Assembly (NCBI GenBank): GCA_963576735.1
Contig: OY755183.1
Location: 13,969,213-14,033,212 of the forward strand
From: Bedellia somnulentella
Taxonomy: Eukaryota > Arthropoda > Insecta > Lepidoptera > Bedelliidae
DNA length: 64,000 bases
Reading direction: 5' to 3'
The position numbers and the translations under genes are program-made. Every line of letters starts with the position of its first letter. Within the stretch, counting starts at the first letter, position 1. The notes beneath the pieces were generated by a model, which did not search any database, was not told the origin of the DNA, and worked only from the letters and a program-made list of their open reading frames with translations. This document shows, one piece after another, positions 1-15,000 of the stretch.

Positions 1-3000
1 TTGCAATTTAAAAATATGGATTTACTTCCTCGTGGCACAAGGTGCTTAGTTCTTGTATCATATGTGAACAGCTGTAATAGATTTTACATACAGTTATCAT
101 CAAAAATTGATGAACTGAATGCTGTGATGGATGCAGTGAAATTGCATTGCGAGCGCACACAGACCCCTGGGCAGCTACCAGTGGGTGCAGCATGCTGTGC
201 CAAGTTTCCTGAAGATGGTAATTGGTACAGAGCAAGAGTAAGATCCACTAATGGTGGCAAGGTAGTGGTTGCTTATGTGGATTATGGCAATGAGTGTGAA
301 GTTGAACTCTCTGACCTGCGGACTATCACTCCAGATTTAATTCAACTGCCATCACAAGCACTGATGTGTTCTTTAAAGGTAAAGTTATAAAAGCTAATAA
401 TTTTGTTTATTTGTTAAAGGATTTCATTTATTTTAACTTATTAATTATACACAGGGTTTTGAAGATAAGCCAGTTGAGACGAAAACATCAAATCTTTTGG
501 AGATGTTAGTTCTTGAAAAGACATTACTGGGTCATGTTGTGGGTCTCTTGTCAGGCGACTCCATGTTGTTATCTCTAGTGGATGAGTCTGTTACTCCACC
601 GATGGATGTGTATAGGAAAATGATGGAGCTGTCTCAACCAAGAGGCCATGAGGTGAGTCATCAATTATATGAAAGATTTTCTATGAGTACATTTTTTTTT
701 CATTGTATTAAGGTGCCAACAGATGTCGATTCCAAAAATATCATACTACCTATCATAAATCAACATGATAATTTTACTTATTTTTGTATTTATTTTATAT
801 AGGATGCACTGATGTGGTAAAATTTGTTGAAATCATTCTTTTCGCTTTCAAATTAATTTACGCTTAGGTTCCTGGGTTAAAATGGAGGTCAAATATCCAG
901 CAAAGTTTTTGCCAGACCTTCCAGCAGTGGACATAAATTTTGGGTACAAGGGTGGTACAAGGTACAAGTGCAACATATACAGAGTCAAGTTCCGATTTGA
1001 GATTTGTTTGGCTCTAATCTCAGCACTGTGTTGTTGCATAATTACCTACTTTCAGTGTGTTAATACGATATTAATTATATCTTATGCACCATGCGTAGTT
1101 AATTGAAGCAGAAAATTCTTTTTCTCTCTATGATATTGACTTTGTTTCGTGGTTAACTACTTTCGCTGATCGCTTTAAATCATAATGGACTTTATTTCAA
1201 GATTATTAGGAGTGTAAATTGTTTCACTCTAATTCTCGACACAGTCATGCAATTGTGTCTTAAGTTTTTGCTGCAGTTTTTTCTAGTTTCGTTCGGAATT
1301 CTTTAAAGTACGTATTCCTGCCAATATGTCAGTATACTTATTTATATATTCGCTGGTTTAGTTCAACTTTCTATTGATGTTTTTGTTGCGCGATTATTGT
1401 TTCGTAATGATAATTGTAGCTGCGTGAGCCTGTACGAGTGGTAAACAGGAACTTGTTGCTCATAAAAAAATGTACGAAAACTTAATATTTATTAAAACCT
1501 TGATATGGCATGAACTAAAGTAGTTTTATCGCTTTACATTGGACACTAGCTATTGGGATTATATGTAATAATAAATACTTTCATAACTCTCCTATGAGAT
1601 TTAGTCAGAGATATCAAACAATATAAAGAATATTTTGAACTTTATGTCATTGGTCGGGGTATTCTACCACATTGGTACTTCGTTACTTAGTCTTTCTTAG
1701 CTGATCAGTTATCATACTACGTGTTCAATTCATCAGACGTCAATTTCACCATCTCTTATTCTATTATCTAAATAACTGGCCCTCGTCTTAGATGTTCCCT
1801 ATACCTATTGTAAACAGAAAAATTGCACATCAAACATACTTGGTAGCTAAGTAGAACAGACCTCGGTCTCCGCAATGGGAATAGGTTTAAAATGAATTTC
1901 CTTTTAACTTTGCTTTATTATGTTTTATAAATAATTTATGTTTAACAAGCAGAGGTTATCTACTCTATTCTACATCTACCATTCCTTCAGGCATTTACGA
2001 CGTAAATATAATATCTAAATCCCAATAACTTTACAACAGCAAAAAGTCTCGACCCCCATACGCAAAGATGCGCCTGACGTGTTCAGCTCACCGGAAAGTG
2101 TCACCTCGGACGAAAGGAAGAAGGGGTACAAACGTGAGAAGAGTTTCAAAGACGATCGGAGACCTCCGCGGGAAAACGATGATTTTGCGGCAAGACCGGG
2201 AAGTTTTAGAGCGCGGTAAGTACTTGTCTTAGTAATTAGAATGTCCATGAAAACCTCATGTTGGGATTATAAAAAAATGGAGGAAGGATAAATTATGACA
2301 CCGGCGGGAATCGAACCCACGACCTCCGAGTATACGCCCCCGTCGCTCTGCCAATTGAGCTATAGTGTCAAGTGGCTACTAGTGCGAATTTTTTTTTTCT
2401 TTGTATCTTTTTCGTTGGGAGGTCGTGGGTTGGATTCCCACTGGTGTCGAAACTTTTCTTTTCTTTATTTATTAGTACTTGTCTTACTACTTTTATTCAT
2501 AGGCGATGCACAGTGTAGGAAAATCGCTATCTAGCGGGATTTAATTAATTATGAATTTTAATAAAGGACAAATGTGCTAAATAGTGTAAATTGGGTTCAA
2601 ATTAAATAAAAAATACTTAAATAGTGATTTAAGATGATATTATACAAAAAAAAATTGAGAAGGTTCACATTTATTTTTATTTACAATCAGTCACTAACTC
2701 AACTTTCAATCTCATTTGGAGTGGGCACAGAAAGCAATTTTAATACATCGGATTCAAGAGGACTCCGTTTTCTCTTCAGAATTAGTCTCAAGCTTGCTAT
2801 GAAAGGATCTGATGAAATCAGATGTCTATTGAGTAAATCGGTATTATTATCAATTCGTGACGTTTTTCTAGTGAAAAGTTCCCTGTATCTTCTGTTATCT
2901 TTGTTTCTGGCCTCTTGTGCTTCTTCTGATAACTGACCGATCGGCAAAATACATGATGCTATGACGTCTCGACCATGAAATAAAACTTTATGGACACTGA

Positions 3001-6000
3001 CTGGCATTTTATACCATGGATATTCCTTAAGATACAAGTCTCTGGTTTCCTTTGCATAGCAATCGAAGGAATCTAAATCGATTGAATACCCAGATCCGAG
3101 AGTTTCTAAAATAATGTGAAACCTCATAATGAGTTCTACATGTACTCCAGTAATATCGGCAGTTTTTGAAGCATCTCTGAAAAATCGCCGTGCGGTGTTA
3201 CCATCATTGGTATTGCCAGCTTGCTGGGTAGGCAAATCCACTAACAAACCCAATTCATTCCGGAATATTGTTTGAATAATTTCCTTCATAGTCTTAACTT
3301 TATCTTTATTTTCTTGTCCACTAGCTTGCCAAACTTTTATATCGAGCCTATAGGCAATGTGAAGTATGCACTCCATAAATTTTATCCACGAATGCAAAGG
3401 TGAAATGCCGAAGGACAATGCATTTTGATCGAGGGGTTTCATCAAAATAAGGGCTGGAGTATTCATCTCTGAAGGCTTTGCTCCACAAGTATAGCACGTT
3501 TGCGATGAGGAAACATTAGATAGAGCACTACATATTTTACCGTCTATCATAGTAAGTAGTATGGCTAGATGAAGACGGGATTTCATGTAAAACACTGTCT
3601 GGCAAGTTAATGTGTCCATTCAACCAAGTGATGTTCTTGTTTAAAAAGCGTTCACGATGTCTACCGCTTGCTGTCCATCTTTCCTCAAACTTGTTGCACA
3701 ATCTTCTTAAAAAATCCTTGATTGTGTGAATAGCACTTTCAGAAAACTCAGTATTAGCATAATTTCCTTTTATAAAAGCTAAAACAGCATCAGTTCGCTC
3801 GTTTTTCAGGTTTGCAGACCAAATATCGAAAATTTGTTTTTTTGCTATTTCGACAGTCATTCTGAAAACAAAAATAAATGTATGGGTGTCGCAAAAATGC
3901 GCAAAATGTATCAACTGTACTTGAATGTTAAGACTTGAAGCTATAATTTAAACCAATAAAATCAACAGGCGATTATGGGCGTTTAATAATAAACACAATT
4001 TTGTAAAAACATTCTGTATTAAATTATGCTTATTTTGACTCTGTTTTCAAATGATGTTATTAGACCATACTTTCAATATTAGTTCAAAAAAATATTCTTG
4101 TACTTACCTCAGAGATATACACAATCCAATATAAAACAAAAATACAATATTTTGTTTAAAACCAATTACTAATCGTAAGAACAAATACCGCTTCGATAAT
4201 GATGCTTGAAATGTAAGTGTACGACTTAGATTATCTACCCACTTCAACATTTTTTATTATTATTTCTGTGCTACCCACAATAAATCCTAATATGCATAAG
4301 TAACTCGTAGGTCCTTAGATAGAAATATGCAATACTGATTTTGTCAATTGTAGAAGTTGATATTTTGAATTAAATCCCGCTAGATAGCGATTTTCCTGCA
4401 CTGTGCGATGTCACAATAGGGCGTAGGTTCGAGATTGATAATGCGTAAGACACTTTTGCAAGTTGAAAGTGGAAGAAATGATCTAACAAAGAATTGGTGA
4501 TTGGTTTCCAACTTACCTACCTACCTTTCGTAATAACCGGCTTAAACCAAAATACTAAATTTATGGAAATCACTCAAAATTTCGGGAAAGTAAATGACCT
4601 GCTTAAAACGCGTGTATATAAAAAAAAATGCGATAGGCTTAAAGAACCGAGTGCTGTGAGGAAATATTGCTCACATGTGTCTGTTTCATTCAACGCATCT
4701 ATAGAGAAAATTAAGTACCTATTATTATATCAAGCAACTCTAAACTAATAAAGAAACCTTTTTAAATCACCCATAAACCTCATAAATAAATTTACTTCTA
4801 ATGATTTAAAAGTCAAGAAAGTCATCCAGCGTCGCTTAAGTTGGAGCGGAAATATATTCTACTAAATATTTATGAATTGGTTTATAAAGAGTGCATTGAT
4901 ATTTTAAACAACAACAAAGTGTCGTTTAAGGATTTAACATAACACTTGAGAAATAAGACACTTGAAAAACTATTAAAAACTTTGTATTGTGTATTTTCTG
5001 GGTGTCGTAAATTCACTGGTTTGTTATGAAATTGCGTTCAATACAGCCAAAGGTATTGAAACAGAACTAGAAGAAGTCTTTGGCCGAGTGGATACGTGGC
5101 TAGATTCTGAGTCCGGTAGCGGGTTCGAATTCAACTGAGAGCGATATTCATCTGATTAGCATAAATGGTTGTTTCTTAGTTAAAAAATAATACATAACAT
5201 AACATAAACGTTCACGCCGAATATCCCCGAAGGGGTTGGCAGAGGTACTAATCCTTCTGAACATCACGTGACTTTGTCACCTGGTGTTCAGAGTACCCAC
5301 GTTTTGCATGGACAGTGTACTCACGTGATAGGGGGCAGGCCTATCGCCGTTTTGTACGAATACACTGTCACATGACTAAGTACAACTCAGCCATGTGGGT
5401 TTCCTCACGATGTTTTCCCTCACCGTTAACAACCATGATAAATTAACCACACATAAGTCTTTAGAAAAGACAAATTGGTGTAGGCCCGACCCAGGATTCG
5501 AACACTAGTCGCTTGCACGATAACCAAGTGTTCTACCCACTGGGCTATCACGGTTGTCACGGTTGTTAAAAAATAATAATAATAAATATTTGAAACTATT
5601 TATTTTAAAGGTTTTTAACATTTATAATTATAGTACAAAGGGGTATTAATCTATACTTATACTCGTAAACTAATGTCATTTATATTTGTATTAAAAATTA
5701 TGATAGATATCGATAAGTTAGTATCCCATAACGCAAGTCTTTATTTGTGTTTACTTTGGGGCTAATATAGTTAACAACTAAAGATATAAATGTCATCTAA
5801 AACCAAGAAACATCATTTATGCCCATCACATAAGTGTTGCCCTGAGCGGAATTCGAACCCGCGACCTCCGGTCCCAGAATCTAGTCACGTATCCACTCGG
5901 CCACGGACGTCCTCGAATATGTATAAATTCCTACAGTTATTACTCTTTTAAAATAACAATCCATTATAGATATTTCAAAGAGATTAATCTACGGTCGATG

Positions 6001-9000
6001 ACCTCTAAGCTATAATTATAAGTTGTATAAAATGTTGAACCAGTTTCCGGTTCAATTACATAATTCTATGTGTTCGCTTGTTGTGGGTGACTCAGGCTCG
6101 GACTTCAAATTATTTCATTTTTTTAAAGAGTGTTATATGTTTCGAGTAGTTGTTGTAAGAGCAAACTTGAGTATTTCTAATACGAACAAATCATTTTTAT
6201 CATTAAAGATGAAGGTACTAGGTACCTGGCGCATTGGCTTGTTACCATAGCCATGTTCGTAATAATCAATTTTAATTTTCAATAGAAGACCTATTTTATA
6301 TTAACATTCTTGAGCTATAAGACAGTACTTTGAAATACATATTATGTATGCAGTTGCATCTCTTAAATAAAATAAAACTCATAATTACTTGCTTTGCGAA
6401 AAAACCCAGCTTTGCGCGGTTAACGCTCTCGTCGCATGTTAACAGATTGTCTCTCTAAGTCAAAAAGTCAAATTACAGATTGTTGTCTCAAATATAATTA
6501 ATTTCCTTTTTATTCATAGAACCTAATTAAACATGCCGTTCCGAGGAAATTGTTTTGTAGTATAAAGTAGAAATTTAGTATTTAGTAAAAAGTAGCCAAT
6601 TTCGTGGTAGCAAATTTAATACTAACAAAACAGGTATTACACAACCTCGTACAAAGTTTACAGTAGCAAGCTAATGTGTTGTGTGATTGATAAGCTAACT
6701 TCTTAATGACCTCATCACACTACACTTATACTTGCAGCCGTTCCCTATATACATCTTCTTGTAATACTCTCCTAACAAGCAACACAAAGTCATCAACCAA
6801 AGACTATATCGAATAATAAATCTATCTACCAATTTGTCTTTTCTAAAGACATATGTGTGGTTAATTTATCATGGTTATTAACGGTGAGGGAAAACATCGT
6901 GAGGAAACCCACATGGCTGAGTTGTACTTAGTCATGTGACAGTGTATTCGTACAAAACGGCGATAGGCCTGCCCCCTATCACGTGAGTACACTGTCCATG
7001 CAAAACGTGGGTACTCTGAACACCAGGTGACAAAGTCACGTGATGTTCAGAAGTATTAGTACCTCTGCCAACCCCTTCGAGGGATATTCGGCGTGAACGT
7101 TTATGTTTATGTTATGTTTATGTAAATCTATCTCCCTATGAATTACATAGTAAAATTACCTCTATATTTCATGGACAATAGAGAAGAGCGAGGTTTCGAC
7201 AGGTCGGCGCCAGCTCGCCACAGTGACAAGTTTGGTGGAAGACCCGATAGAGGAGACAGGTTGGTACTTAGAACTTAGAACATTATAGGAAGATATTATT
7301 AAGTAATTCTGCTTTAAGTTTCTTTATGTTCTTAGGGAATAAAAAATATGCTTTAACGTTATTTGATAACGATTATTGCTGAAGATGTGGCCAAACTCAT
7401 GCAATTCAAAGATTCAGATAGGTTGACACGCCTTTGTAGTGATTGTGAATTGTCCTTCGATCAGATGTGATCTGACTTTGAAAAGTAATTAGTTCTGTAC
7501 GTAAATCATCGCAATTTTTTGTATCAAATAAGGTAAAATCTTAAAAATGTTGGTTTAACAAATCAATAATATAACAAGATTCCTCAATGTTATATTTACA
7601 TAGCATAAATGTACACATATTTTTCTATTATGTCTATTATGGCCTACAGAGTACATTATTATATTCATATTAAGTCAGGTAGGTATGGGAACAGATAGAA
7701 GAAAGAAAAGAAAGCATACAAATACATCACTTGGTTAGATGTTTTTATACATTATGTATAATTTAGGTTTAACTCAATCTTTATATAATTTAAGTGAAAT
7801 TTACAAACAACACACCATACACTCATACTCAATTTATCATTTGGCGTAGACGAGGTAACACGGGGGGCGCCAGAAGCGCAACAGAGGATTCCTGGGAGGA
7901 CACTCCAGCACAGAACAATTTCACACAAAACAGACAACCTATGAGAGACAAGTATGTACTATTGTTGGTATTCATGCTTTGCTAGTTGTAATTATAAGTG
8001 TTTTATACCGTACTCACTTTTTTGTTGCATATAATTATATATTTAATTAATATTAGGGGGTAGCCGTGGGACACTACACATTTTATTCGTTATTCGACTT
8101 ATAAAGTTTGATGATAATATAGGTAAATCTTACTTTATTATAATAAATTTAATTATAATAATTTCAACGATCAAGAGTAATAATTTACGGGATATTACGC
8201 TAGTTGTCTTCAAAAGAATATTTATTTAATTTATGTAATATTTTGTTTTATGTAGCCTTATTTGCAACCATAAATTGATAAAGTATGTACATACATTATA
8301 ATGTGTATCTATAACTATTTATGCATTACCATTTATAACAGAAGAAAACCGAATGCCGGTGATAAAGGCCCAAAAGGTGCATGGAAGAAAAATGACAGTG
8401 TTGGCAAAAGATTAAAACAGGCGGTTGAGGCGTCTGAGAGCTTCAGCCAAAAGGGCCATGGTCAGGATCGGAGCAAACGGTATTGTGTGTTGGAGAACTG
8501 ACATCACCGTTTCGCTTTTGTGCACTTCCTTTGTCGTTTTATTTGTATTGTTAGTACTTATATAGTCTTAGTGGTTCCCATATTAGTCTATTGCATCGCT
8601 ACCATTAAATCCCTCTTCTTGCATTGATATCCTTAAATTTTCTTAAAAAGATTGAGCGTAAAGACATAGCTTGCTTGCAGGATCTGTGGATGAATTATTA
8701 GAGTTTCTACATTTAATTTATTGCTGAAGAAGAAGCTTAATTTAATAGCTAACATAGTAAACCCATGTGTAAATTTGTATTTGTTAGTCTCCTTAAAATA
8801 CCATTGCTTAAATTTATACACTCTGCAGATTTATTTTCCAAGCATATTGTGAAGTTTATTTCAATTATACCAACAATCAAGTAAACTACAAGATCCTTTG
8901 ATAGGGTTGCCTGTAATAACGCCATGTTTCATTTTCGTTCACATAAGTTATCCTGTGAATTGTCCTTCATGGTTTGGTTTATTACCTTATAACAATGCTA

Positions 9001-12000
9001 GTTATTTATTGCACCATGTAACCACTAATGATGTGTACTAATTGTCTGTCACCCAATGCAATATAACATCCTTCCAACATATCATCACTGTGGAAATCGC
9101 CATGGCAACAATATATTTAAATTTAATAAATACTAAGTTAAAATAAACTAACTGTTTTCAAAGATTTTGAATACTTAAGCCATCCCGGAAATATCTTCAT
9201 GTTGTGTTTCGTACAGTTCTTCATATAGTTTTTTGTTTTGAAAAGAATACGACTAAGGGTTTAGAGATACGCATTCTGAACAAACGCAGAAGAGAAAGAA
9301 AGAAATTTTCTTGTGAATTAATTATTCAAACAAATGGTTTACCTCTGAGTAACAAATTGTAACATGCCTATACTAATGTGATGCAAATAGAATGCACAAT
9401 CAAATCAATATCACCCAATGCAATTGTGTCAAGACTGATATTAATCTTCTTTACTCAATCAACTACAACATCAAAAAAATCATTTTAAGTATTTGTTATT
9501 TCAATGTTTAAATTCCCCAAATGTTTGTAAGAGCATTGATATTTTCATCACTTGACTTTTATATTACATACATATACTCACGGCTATAAATTTCTAGGTG
9601 GGGTAGCCAGAGCATTAGTTTCTCTTTTGTAGAACTATTAGCCAGTGAATACTTGCCATAATAGGATGCACGTGCGTCTTGCTTGGTTCTGTGGATCTCA
9701 CTCACTTAGCACCGCTCAGACGCTCACTGAACTCATTCATTCAATGCACTAGGCATTCTTATTATAGTTACTTTTAATAAGAAAAAAACTAGATTTTCTT
9801 ATTATTTCGTATATACCTCTTTTGACGACTCATATTTGCTTATCGTTTTTATGTCTATTAGTCTGTCCATATAGGTGTTGGTATTGCTCAAATGTGTGTT
9901 TTTAAATTTAATTTTACTGATCCTCTTGTTATGACAATAAAACTTTTATAACCGCTAATTGATACTTATTTATATCCTCACTTACACATGCGTGTAATTG
10001 ATTGCTACCACTATTGATCTTGGTACTAAAAAGTTTAAATATCATTGTGCTCACAAAAATGATTTTATTTCAGCGAAAACAAATTCAACAAGCAAGATGA
10101 CTGGGAAGAATCAAAGAACAATTGGGATTCGAACAGAAAACCTGACAGGAAAGATGATTGGGGTGAGAAAAAGAATAAATGGGGCGATAAGAAAGATAAC
10201 TGGGGCGAGAAGAAAGATAATTGGAGTGAAAAGAAGGATAACTGGGGTGACAAGAAAGACAATTGGAGTGAAAAGAAGGATAACTGGGGTGAGAAGAAAG
10301 ACAATTGGGGTGAAAAGAAAGACAATTGGGGTGAAAAGAAAGACAGTTATGGTGAAAGGAAAAATAACTGGGGTGAAAAAGAAAACTTCCAGAAAAGAGA
10401 CTTCAAAGAAAGAGGTGATCGTCCACCTCGTAGTAACTTTACTCCGCGCGACAGAGCAGACAAGTCCTTCGGTTCCGGGTCTGAAAAAAGCTACAAATCT
10501 GATGCCGCAAGAACAGGGCGGGGCCCACCTTTCAAAAGTCGAAGTAATTTCACACAAGTCCAGTATAAGGAACTACCCAGTCCAGTGCCACTTACTACAC
10601 CTTTCTCAGAACAAACCATCGAACCTAACGCACAGCACGAAGTTTCAGTTACATGGATCATTTCCCCCGACAGTTTCTACACACAAATTTTATCTTTGCA
10701 ACAGAAGTTCTTAGATATGATGCAATCAATACCAGATATATATAAAGGAGTCAAACCGTATGTCGGCGACATTCCCGTGGGAGCTTCTGTGTTAGCCAAA
10801 TATCCTGAAGACGGCGTTTTGTACAGAGCCAACGTTATTTCAGTGCAGCCTTTCGGCAAATTCATAGTTCAGTATATAGATTTCGGCAACAAGTTCTTAG
10901 TTGATGCCAGAGATATATGGCAATTAGACCAGGGACTTATGGAATTGCCCAAAATGGCTGTCCACTGTTCTCTACTAGGCGTAGCGCCGAAAGACACCGA
11001 ATGGAAATCGAACAATGAAATAGACCTCTGTTTTAATGCGCCGAGGTACCAGTGCATCTTTACAGAATGTACGGAAGGAAAATACAAAGTATCACTTTGG
11101 AATAATGGCGCTAGTGTAGCAGATATGTTGATAGAAAAGGATTTGGCGACAGCAGCAGATCAAGGGTCCTCTGTTACTGTAAAAGGTGAGAATTTTGTCT
11201 CTATATCTCCGTTTCAAGTTATAGTTCTGTGGATGTTAATATGATACTAAAGTTGTTTATTCATTTCACGCAAGCTTCTGGACCTGAAAAAGGTATTTTC
11301 TCTAATTACCATTAGTTATTCATGTATACTGTTTTTTGATTTACATTTTTGTGTTATAGATGAAGCCATAGATCTGACAATAATAGTAGGACAAGAAATT
11401 AATTGTCGCGTCACCCATGTGGAAGCTTTCACTAAGTTCTATGTGCAACTCGATCTTGAAAAGGCAGCTTTGGTGGAAGAAGCAATTGCTAATTATGATG
11501 TTAGCTTGGTAAGTTTCTTCATGGGTTTCTATGTAGATGTCTATCCCATTGCTCAATAACTTCCCATAAGGCATCGAACATCCTTAAATTGTTTTTACAC
11601 CTACATAAGAAGTCAGATACTGCTATTCTGAGCCTAATTTTACTAATAAAATATACCGAAGCATTACAAGCAAGATATGAATTAAGAATATAATTAACAA
11701 CTATAATAATAATCACTAAACTTAAATTATGCTAGCAAATCATTTTTGTGTCCCTTAGCACCCCAGTTTTTTTTACTTTTGTAAATATTTGCGATATTTA
11801 AATGCTCATCTACCTACATTTTCAGCTAACCCCCCTCGCGGCCGAAAACCTCGCAGAAGGTGTCCACTGCACTTTAAAACACGAGGGTAAAATATACCGC
11901 GCGATACTCAACAGTGTGGCGGATATTACCGCGATCGACGCAGTGTTACCGGACTATGGACGGCAAATTAAGACTTCTCTGGACAATGTAAGTTTGGTTT

Positions 12001-15000
12001 TAGTAGCTTGTTAGCATTTTGATCCTACAGTAAAAGTTCTGCACAATCATCTCCCTAACAACCCCCTTTTGGCTTGTTACCCCCCTTTGCTACCCGACGT
12101 TATACACAAATAATAAATAGTTAACATAATCACTCTCAGTTTGCTATTTCTCTAACTATGAAATTTTTGTTACAGCTCATGATTCTACCAACTGATCTAA
12201 GTGTATACTATTATCAATCTCTAGAATGTAGTCTGAACAATTATAAAGATGAATCCAATAAGTTATTAACTCTGGAGCAGCTAAAAGAAAGGCTTACTGA
12301 TAAGAAGTTCATCATTTATATCAATGACGTGGAAGATTATGTGTAAGTTTGTTTTGTATACTGTCGCTGTATTTGGCAATAGTTATATTTTCATGTTGTA
12401 ATATTACTATTTTAGGAAAAATGAGGAAAATAATCTTTTTTGTTATTAACTTGTTTCAGGTTAATCACAACATTATATGACAGTATTACCGGCCAAAAAG
12501 TAGCAATATTTGAGCCAGATGAAGGAGCATATGAGAAAGTAAATCAGTTGTGTGCTCGATCTGTATATAACTACAACTTTGGATTAGCTACTGTTGCCCA
12601 TGCAGAGACCCTCAACGAAATTTATTTAATGAAAGCTTCAGATGATGTAAAAATCGGCCTTCTTTTAGAAGAGCTTTTCAAGTTCTATGAAGAAGGTAAT
12701 TTAGCTTAAAGTTGAAACTCTTTAAATAACTTGTAACATCCCATTTCTATGAACTTTACTTATCATTTATTTTCCTCATAGGTATGCCCGAAGAGCAACC
12801 ATCGTTTGAAGAAAGTGAGAAGTGTGCTGCAAAATCCAGTGATGGTAATTGGTACAGGGCAACCATCACCAGTGCAAGTGACACAGAATGTACTATTCAA
12901 TTTGTAGACTACGGAAACAGTGAAACTGTACCAAAAGAATCTATTAAAAAACTCGACATAAAATTCTATGAACCATGTGCTTTAGCACTAGTTGTAAGCC
13001 TTGGACTGGTACCTACAAATGATGATGCTTTGATCAAATTCAAAGAATGGACTGAAGAGAAAGAGCTTCAAGTGACTCTCAGCTTCGGCTCAGATGGTTG
13101 GCTCGCTAATCTTCATTTAGATGGAGTGGATTTGGCCATGAAACTTGTAAACGAAAATCTTGCAGCTCCACCCAAAGCTAAAGAAGAACCTGAAGTTATC
13201 GCTACAGAAGTGGAACCAATTTCACTACCTCCAGGTTGTACTCAAGCATACATAAGCCACATAGATTCACCTGGTCAATTTTGGCTGCAGACTGTAGAAA
13301 ATGTCGACAAAATCGAAGAAATCCAAAGTGAATTGCAAGAGAAAGCCGCCGAGTATCCCAATGTAGAAAATCGTGAAGTAGGTACATTGTGCGTCGCTAA
13401 ATACTCTGCTGACGATCAATGGTACCGTGCTGTCATACTGGACTCAGACTCGGATATCACAACTGTGCGCTTTATAGACTATGGCAATGCCGATGTTTTG
13501 GACAATAAACCAGACCTCCTCAAAATAATGCCTGAGCACTTGAAAAATATCGAAAGTTACGCTATAAAATCAAGTGTTAATGCCACCCCAACAGGCACAG
13601 GACAATGGTCAGAACCGGCTTCTGATTACTTCACAGAACTATGTGGTGACCTATCGGCTCCCTTCGATGCTGCCATTATTCTGAAGGATGTCACGACTTA
13701 TGTTGACCTTTATATTAATGGTCAAAATCTTACGGAAAAATTGGTTAGTGAGGGTCATGCAACTAGATCGGAAGAAGCAGAATGTGGTGGGAATTTACCT
13801 ACTTGCTTTGCCAGTCACATAAATTCACCGTCTGAGTTCTGGATTCAATTAGAAACAGCTACTCCAGAGTTACAGGCTGTAGAAAATGCTATGGTTGATG
13901 CAGAGAACTTCCCAGAACTAACGAATAAAGAAGAAGGTGTAATTTGTGCTGCTAAATATCCAGAAGATGGAGCATGGTACCGAGCCCAAGTGATTGTAGA
14001 TGGTTCTGAAGGAACAGAGGTGCTTTTTATGGACTATGGTAATGCGTCCATCACTTCGGAATTGCGCACACTACCAGAAGAACTCAAGGTTAAACCGGCA
14101 TTATCGAGGAAGTGTGCATTACAGAAATCTCGCGACATCAAAACATGGTCACGCAAATCAGAGGCTAAATTCAATGAACTAGCTGCTGAAGGGGCAACAA
14201 TATTTAATGTCCAGTTTATTGCTTCTGGTGATATCTCAATTGTGGAACTATTTTTAGATGGTAAATCAGTCACAGAAGAACTGGTTGCATTGTGTGAAGA
14301 ACAGACTGAACAGAATCTAGCAGAACGACCAATACCAGTTGGACAAGACTTACAAAGCAACTGCAAAATTTGCTATTCTAACTCTGTAGATGAATTTTAT
14401 GTTCGTCTTGACACTGCTGCTACAGACCTTGAAATGGTTGTTGAAAAACTAATTGATGCCCCTGAGTTTAAAAATGCTTTAGAACTTAAAGTTGGATCGA
14501 TTTGTGCCGCCTTTTGGGAAGAAGATGAACAATGGTATAGGGCCAAAATACTTGAATTTTGTGATGTAGGTGCCCATGTACAGTTTATTGATTATGGTAA
14601 CAAAGCTAAATGTGAAGAGTTTAGACAACTACCACAGGAACTTTCCAATTTAGAATCTTTAACTAAGTGTTGCCGCTTATCAGGTTCAGAAAGTATAAGT
14701 GACCATGCTAAAAAACGTTTTGAAGAAATTGCTAATGACAACTCAGTATTTTTAATTGAGTTTTTAGATACTTCTAAAGAACCAGCCCTAGTTAAACTAA
14801 TATTAAATGATACGGACGTTATTTCTATAATTAATCGAACAGTTACCGAAGATAAAACACCAAAAGTGGAAACAGAGAATGTAGCAGAGCTAGATGAAAC
14901 AGAAGATGGAGAGACGCCTAATGAGTTGAATGAGAGTATAGATAGTAGTAATACTGTAATTGAAAATAAATCATTTGAGGGTGATTGCGCTGAACTGGTC

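Noticed and set aside
864..1106. Additional Tudor exon containing the 882-1106 ORF
   Set aside because: The reading frame after the possible acceptor at 866 hits a stop at once, and exons 652 and 2040 join in phase without it.
2292..2371. Possible functional tRNA genes (also near 5075, 5840, 40565, 50270)
   Set aside because: A and B boxes and acceptor stems are present, but anticodon arms do not pair and each recurs with SINE tails in several places.
9998..10714. Long basic ORF rich in IGVKRK and the antisense Phe/Ser/Leu-rich ORFs opposite
   Set aside because: They are out-of-frame readings of the 21-bp repeat encoding GEKKDNW in the Tudor frame.
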